NCBI GenBank assembly: GCA_943846785.1
Contig: OX044367.1
Location: forward strand, 62,001 to 126,000
DNA: 64,000 bases
Direction: 5' to 3'
DNA from: SCGC-AAA076-P13 sp905478035
GTDB lineage: Bacteria; Pseudomonadota; Gammaproteobacteria; Magnimaribacterales; D2472
A program made the position numbers and the translations under genes. Position 1 is the first letter of the stretch. Every line of letters starts with the position of its first letter. The notes beneath the pieces were generated by a model that made no database searches, was not told the origin of the DNA, and saw only the letters and a list, made by a program, of their open reading frames with translations. This document shows positions 59,780 to 64,000 of the stretch, piece by piece.

Positions 59780-61594
59780 TTACTCGTCTAAAAAGCTTTT
59801 TAAATGACTTGATCTACTAGGATGTCTAAGCTTCCTAAGGGCCTTAGCTTCTATTTGTCTTATTCTTTCTCTAGTAACATCAAACTGCTTTCCAACCTCT
59901 TCGAGAGTATGGTCAGTATTCATACCAATACCAAATCTCATTCTTAATACTTTAGCTTCTCTTGCTGTAAGAGATCCTAAGACATCATCAGTAGCAAAGT
60001 GAAGGCTATCTTCAGTTGCGTTTTGAAGTGGAGACTCTATAACAGTATCTTCAATAAAATCACCTAAGCTTGAATCTTCATCGTCACCAATTGGTGTTTC
60101 AGTTGAAATTGGTTCTTTAGCAATCTTAAGAACTTTTCTTACTTTATCCTCAGGCATATCAAGCTCTTTACTCAGTTCTTCTGGAGTTGGCTCTCTTCCC
60201 ATGTCCTGCATCATTTGACGTGAAACTCTATTTAATTTATTAATAGTTTCGATCATGTGGACTGGAATTCTAATTGTTCTTGCTTGGTCAGCAATAGATC
60301 TTGTAATAGCCTGTCTAATCCACCATGTAGCATAAGTAGAAAATTTGTAACCTCTTCTGTACTCAAATTTATCAACAGCCTTCATAAGACCGATATTTCC
60401 TTCTTGAATTAGGTCTAGGAACTGAAGTCCTCTGTTCGTATATTTCTTAGCAATAGAAATAACAAGTCTGAGGTTGGCCTCAACCATATCTTTTTTAGCA
60501 CGTCTCATCTTGGTCTCACCCATAGACATGTTTCTGTTTATTTCTTTGATTTCTTTAACGCTTAAACCAACTCTGGTTTCAAGCTCAATAATATCTTTTT
60601 GTGCAATAACCACATCTTGCTTAACTTTTTCTAAAAGATCTTTTTTATATTTTTTCTCTTTCATTAAAGAGTCAACCCATCTAACCTTAGTTAGATTATC
60701 TGTATAGGTCGCAATGAAATCTTTTCTTGGCATACGCGCATTTCGTACAAGCTGCTCTTGTATAAACTTTTCTTTAGCTCTTATCATTGCCAAGCCTTCT
60801 CTTGCAATAGAAGCAATATCATCAAACATTCTTGGACTGAATTTTAAGAATTGGAAAATTTCTCCAACTTTTTTAAATTCAGCATTTGCTTCTTTTGAGT
60901 GACGCCCTTTTGAATCAATAACTTTTAATGTTTTATTATATTGACGTTTTAGGTTTGTCATCCTTCTTTGGACTTCAACCATATCCGGACCTGAAGGAGT
61001 CTCATCATCAGATTCCTCGGCAGCTGCTGCCTCATCTTTAGCTCTTTGGCTCCCTGGACCAGCAGATGGAACTTCTTCCATTTCTTCAAGGAAACCAGTT
61101 AAGAAATCATTAATCTTCTTTTCGCCATCTTTTACCATTTGATGATAATCAATAACAAATTCAACAGTTTTAGGGTAAACAACACTTGCAGCAAGAAGAT
61201 CTCTCATGCCTTCTTCAATTCTTTTTGCAATCTCAATCTCACCTTCACGAGTTAAAAGGTCTACTGTTCCCATTTCACGCATATACATTCTTACAGGATC
61301 GGTTGTTCTTCCAGTTTCATTTTCAACAGCAGCTAATGCTTCTGCGGCTTGTTCTAGAGCAATATCATCTGATTCTTCTGAGTTTGCTAATAATAAATCA
61401 TCTGCATCTGGAGCTGTTTCATGAACTTGAAGACCCAAGTCATTAATCATTCCTATGATTTCATCAACTTGATCTGGATCAGAGATATCCTCTGGAAGAT
61501 GGTCGTTAACATCAGCATAAGTTAAATACCCCTGCTCTCTTCCCTTCTCAATGAGCTCGGCTATTTTTGAACCTTTTTTACTTAATTTATCCAC
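59780..61594 (-). CDS. rpoD: RNA polymerase primary sigma factor (sigma70)
   Basis: A 604-residue housekeeping sigma factor. Region 1.1 starts MDKLSKKGSKIAELIEKGRE. Region 1.2 is GRTTDPVRMYMREMGTVDLL, followed by the acidic non-conserved insert (residues ~190-215). Region 2 has ANLRLVISIAKKYTNRGLQF and YKFSTYATWWIRQAITRSIA. Region 3 follows. Region 4 carries the -35-binding helix-turn-helix (TLEEVGKQFDVTRERIRQIE). Length is near the E. coli protein (613). The dnaG gene is 58 bp upstream, so this is the tail of the macromolecular synthesis operon without rpsU in front. Confidence 0.97.
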   Translation of the reverse strand: MDKLSKKGSKIAELIEKGREQGYLTYADVNDHLPEDISDPDQVDEIIGMINDLGLQVHETAPDADDLLLANSEESDDIALEQAAEALAAVENETGRTTDPVRMYMREMGTVDLLTREGEIEIAKRIEEGMRDLLAASVVYPKTVEFVIDYHQMVKDGEKKINDFLTGFLEEMEEVPSAGPGSQRAKDEAAAAEESDDETPSGPDMVEVQRRMTNLKRQYNKTLKVIDSKGRHSKEANAEFKKVGEIFQFLKFSPRMFDDIASIAREGLAMIRAKEKFIQEQLVRNARMPRKDFIATYTDNLTKVRWVDSLMKEKKYKKDLLEKVKQDVVIAQKDIIELETRVGLSVKEIKEINRNMSMGETKMRRAKKDMVEANLRLVISIAKKYTNRGLQFLDLIQEGNIGLMKAVDKFEYRRGYKFSTYATWWIRQAITRSIADQARTIRIPVHMIETINKLNRVSRQMMQDMGREPTPEELSKELDMPEDKVRKVLKIAKEPISTETPIGDDEDSSLGDFIEDTVIESPLQNATEDSLHFATDDVLGSLTAREAKVLRMRFGIGMNTDHTLEEVGKQFDVTRERIRQIEAKALRKLRHPSRSSHLKSFLDE

Positions 61595-61652
61595 GAATTC
61601 TGTTACTCCAAATATGTTTACTCTATGTAGTGATTAAATCTATAAATTCAAT

Positions 61653-63428
61653 CTATTTAGAGCTTAAATTTTTCAATAAGACCTGGTCTTCTTCTGTCAT
61701 GGAAGTCTTTTTGAGAATATGTTGTTGTAATTCCCTTTTCTCTGCAGATGTTATTTCTTGCATATTATACTTTTCTTTTAGGATTTCCTCTCTATCTTTT
61801 TCAGTTTTTGATATTAGGTCAATGCAATCCTCAATCATGGCTTTTGCATCATCAACCGAAAGTTTAATTTCAGATACAAGAGCTTCACCAAATAAATTTT
61901 TTATTTTTTCATTCTCTATCTGCTCAAAAAGTATTGAAGGAACAGCCTCTGGGTTGTCTTTATAAAAATTCCTAACATCATTTAAAAACAAAAATCTTGA
62001 ATCTTTTCTTATTAAATCAAACACTCTGTCTCTCGCTAGACTTGGGTGCTGAACAAGAGCTATAAAAACTCCAAGCACAGATTTTCTAATAACTGTATTT
62101 GAAGTCTTTTTAATTTCTTCTTTTTGTAAAGGCTTGCTTGGTTGAAATCTATCTTCGCTAGACAGAAGTTTTCCAAAGTCTAGATCACATATATTTCCAA
62201 TCTCACTTGTATAAGCTTCTTTTAGTGTTGGGTTTGATATCTTATTTACCAAAGGTTTAGCAAATTGTGCAACCATGGATCGCCCTTCAATTGTTGATAG
62301 ATCGTCATGATTTTTAATAGATTGCAAAAAGAAGTCTGAGAATGATGTTGCCTCATTAGCTAATTTTAGGAATGCTTCCTTTCCATTATCTTTAATATAA
62401 CTATCAGGGTCATCACCAGGCTTTAGAAAGATAAAACTCATTCTGATATCCTCTCTCAGCAAAGGAAGTGCATTTTCTACAGCACGCCAAGACGCTTTTT
62501 GACCTGCCTCATCTCCATCAAAAACTATATAAATAACATTGGTATAACTTAGGATTTTTCTAAGTTGTTCTTGTGTAAAAGCTGTCCCAGATGAAGCTAC
62601 TGAATTCTTAATGCCATGCTGATGCAATCCAATAACATCCATATAGCCCTCTACAAGAAATAAAGATTGGGGTCTTTTTTCAATTAATCTTGCTTCGTAT
62701 AAACCATATAATTCATATTTTTTCTTATAGGTTTTTGTTTCTGGAGAATTTAAATATTTGGCTTGGTCTTTTTTATCTACTAAAAGTCTTCCACCAAATG
62801 CAATGTGCTCACCCTTAATGTTTCTGATTGGAAACATAAGTCTGTCTCTAAATCTGTCATACATATCTCCATTATCATTTGATCCAAATAATCCCGAATC
62901 TTCAAGGTCTAATTTTTCATAGTTAGGAGATAAAATAGAATAGAGAGACGGATTCCTGTCTACTGCATAACCTAATTCAAAAAACTTAGCAGTTTCCCCG
63001 CTGATACCTCGGGCCTTTAAATATTCTATAGTAGCTTTGCCTAATGAAGATTTTAATTGCTCTATAAATATTTCAACAGCTCGAGAATTGATGTTTAGTG
63101 CATCTGAAACATCTATTGGTTTTTCTTGCTGAGGTACTTCCATTCCAACAGATGAGGCTAAAAGCTCGATAGCTTCCATAAAGTCTAAGCCGTCATGTTT
63201 TCTTAAAAAATGAATGGCATTGCCGGATTCCTTACATCCAAAGCAGTGGTAAGTTCCAGAATCTTCATAAACCTTAAAAGAACCTGTCCTTTCCTCACCA
63301 GACCCATGAAATGGGCATTTGGCCCAATAGCCTCCTCCTCTTCGTTCAAGCTGCAATCTTCTGCCTATAATATCTATTATATTGACAGAGGTTAACAGTC
63401 GATCAATAAAGCTTGAGGGTATGGACAT
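61653..63428 (-). CDS. dnaG: DNA primase
   Basis: Makes RNA primers for replication. The 591-residue protein has the CHCC zinc finger WAKCPFHGSGEERTGSF and HCFGCKESGNAIHFL (about residues 35-70). The TOPRIM domain has SLFLVEGYMDVIGLHQHGI and YIVFDGDEAGQKAS, with the RMFP-like FRDRLMFPIRNIKGEHIAFG ahead of it. The C-terminal helicase-binding domain is at the end. Length is typical (~580). It begins 2 bp after the ruvX stop on the same strand. ruvX-dnaG-rpoD may be one transcript. Confidence 0.96.
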   Translation of the reverse strand: MSIPSSFIDRLLTSVNIIDIIGRRLQLERRGGGYWAKCPFHGSGEERTGSFKVYEDSGTYHCFGCKESGNAIHFLRKHDGLDFMEAIELLASSVGMEVPQQEKPIDVSDALNINSRAVEIFIEQLKSSLGKATIEYLKARGISGETAKFFELGYAVDRNPSLYSILSPNYEKLDLEDSGLFGSNDNGDMYDRFRDRLMFPIRNIKGEHIAFGGRLLVDKKDQAKYLNSPETKTYKKKYELYGLYEARLIEKRPQSLFLVEGYMDVIGLHQHGIKNSVASSGTAFTQEQLRKILSYTNVIYIVFDGDEAGQKASWRAVENALPLLREDIRMSFIFLKPGDDPDSYIKDNGKEAFLKLANEATSFSDFFLQSIKNHDDLSTIEGRSMVAQFAKPLVNKISNPTLKEAYTSEIGNICDLDFGKLLSSEDRFQPSKPLQKEEIKKTSNTVIRKSVLGVFIALVQHPSLARDRVFDLIRKDSRFLFLNDVRNFYKDNPEAVPSILFEQIENEKIKNLFGEALVSEIKLSVDDAKAMIEDCIDLISKTEKDREEILKEKYNMQEITSAEKRELQQHILKKTSMTEEDQVLLKNLSSK

Positions 63429-63430
63429 AT

Positions 63431-63817
63431 TTATTTATTAAACCAATGATCTATTAAAATCTTAGCTGCATGTGCATCGATGAGATCTGTTTTAAGCTCA
63501 GAAAGATTCTGCCTGGCTTCAAAACTAGTCAATCTTTCATCAACATATTCACATGGAACCTTTGTTATCTTTTGTAATTTTTTAAAAAAGATACTTACTT
63601 TTTCCATGATATCACTATCTGTGCCATCCATATTAAGTGGTTTTCCTACCAATAATAAATCAGGCTTCCATTCATGAATTATTGATTCTATTTTTTTCCA
63701 ATTAATAGCATTATTTTTATTAAAAATAATTTCAAGCGGGGAAGAAGTTTTAGTTTCTGTTTGGCCAACAGCTATACCTATTTTTTTGGTTCCAAAGTCA
63801 AAAGATACAATCTGCAT
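63431..63817 (-). CDS. ruvX: RuvX/YqgF-type Holliday junction resolvase-like nuclease
   Basis: A 128-residue RNase-H-fold protein. The catalytic Asp is in IVSFDFGTKKIGIAVGQTET (residue ~6). The KPDLLLVGKPLNMDGTDSDI motif is conserved, and YVDERLTSFEARQNL holds the second acidic site. The last Asp lies in DAHAAKILIDHWF. E. coli YqgF acts in 16S rRNA end maturation and a resolvase role is also proposed. The tonB-type gene ends directly before its ATG. yqgE, which sits between tonB and ruvX in pseudomonads, is missing here. Confidence 0.93.
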   Translation of the reverse strand: MQIVSFDFGTKKIGIAVGQTETKTSSPLEIIFNKNNAINWKKIESIIHEWKPDLLLVGKPLNMDGTDSDIMEKVSIFFKKLQKITKVPCEYVDERLTSFEARQNLSELKTDLIDAHAAKILIDHWFNK

Positions 63818-64000
63818 TTATTTAGAAGAAAAGTTCCAGTCTCTAACTATTTCGAGAACACTATATTCATCAATCATCTTAGGATCAAAGGGAGCAAATG
63901 GCGCAGCCTCATTAAGAATATTCAAAGCTAGCTGATCAATAGAATATATCCCTGAGGATATTAAAATTTCTGATTTTATTAAATTTCCATATGAGTCTAC
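63818..64000 (-). CDS. TonB C-terminal domain protein, 3' end only
   Basis: The last 60 codons of a gene that enters from the right edge. The residues read NLIKSEILISSGIYSIDQLA, then ALNILNEAAPFAPFD and EIVRDWNFSSK, the typical end of the TonB C-terminal domain (short-side-chain strand, 'AAPFAPFP' and a final W-x-F). Its stop abuts the ruvX ATG. In pseudomonads a tonB gene lies next to yqgE-ruvX, which supports the call. It would energise TonB receptors such as the one at 35597. Confidence 0.8.
   Translation of the reverse strand, partial: VDSYGNLIKSEILISSGIYSIDQLALNILNEAAPFAPFDPKMIDEYSVLEIVRDWNFSSK

Noticed and set aside
1..64000. CRISPR arrays, transposases, rRNA genes or prophage
   Set aside because: No regular repeats, no transposase or rRNA motifs, and the only integrase-like sequence is the short domain fused to gltD.

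Overview
The window is AT-rich, gene-dense DNA from a free-living gammaproteobacterium with a streamlined genome. Several conserved gammaproteobacterial arrangements support this: algC next to slmA, aroK-aroB, tonB-ruvX-dnaG-rpoD with a CAU tRNA near rpoD, and divergent oxyR/katG. Very short spacers, stop-to-stop convergent genes, TonB-dependent iron uptake and a DmdA-like/BHMT gene content suggest a marine surface lineage such as SAR86. That placement is an inference from gene content, not from rRNA. I see no transposase, complete integrase, CRISPR array or rRNA operon.

Layout. 0-3.3 kb: envelope genes (partial waaA, an LpxL/HtrB-type acyltransferase, two methyltransferases, an alpha/alpha-toroid protein). 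3.3-7.0 kb: three conserved genes (a GT4 glycosyltransferase, ilvE, algC), all broken by many small indels, mostly single-base insertions. This looks like a low-quality sequence patch rather than gene decay. 7-19.8 kb: housekeeping genes (slmA, mrcA, aroK, aroB, gltB, gltD, hemE, tesB). 19.9-26 kb: a CobS/CobT-like AAA+/VWA pair, then a palindromic operator candidate, a di-iron ferritin-like protein, a beta-helix protein and a dihaem cytochrome. 26-31.4 kb: a BI-1/YccA membrane protein, a 59-residue membrane protein, a DUF305-LVIVD fusion, a type II pantothenate kinase and a sterol-desaturase-type hydroxylase. 31.4-39.8 kb: cysE, katG/oxyR, tRNA-Ala, a Fur-regulated TonB receptor, DoxX and hflX. 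39.8-42.3 kb: small ORFs, a BHMT-type methyltransferase behind a SAM-II-like riboswitch, and a small membrane protein. 42.3-48.1 kb: a glucoside-use cluster (GH3 beta-glucosidase, Gfo/Idh/MocA-AKR fusion, GPH sugar symporter). 48.2-58.9 kb: catabolic genes (alpha/beta hydrolase, L-2-hydroxyglutarate dehydrogenase-like, YtcJ-like amidohydrolase, PhyH dioxygenase, a second sterol desaturase, a DmdA-like demethylase, an S46 peptidase). 58.9-64 kb: tRNA(CAU), yrbL-like, rpoD, dnaG, ruvX and the 3' end of a tonB-type gene.

Points of most interest: (1) gltD carries about 95 extra N-terminal residues resembling a tyrosine-recombinase arm-type DNA-binding domain, lies divergent from gltB rather than in a gltBD operon, and has an inverted repeat just before its start codon; (2) a consensus promoter runs directly into a SAM-II-like riboswitch upstream of the BHMT gene; (3) a perfect 11-3-11 palindrome precedes the ferritin-like/beta-helix/dihaem operon, downstream of an apparently CobN-less CobST pair; (4) a Fur box overlaps a good promoter and is followed by a foldable leader before the TonB receptor; (5) insertion-biased frameshifts cluster at 3.5-6.9 kb.
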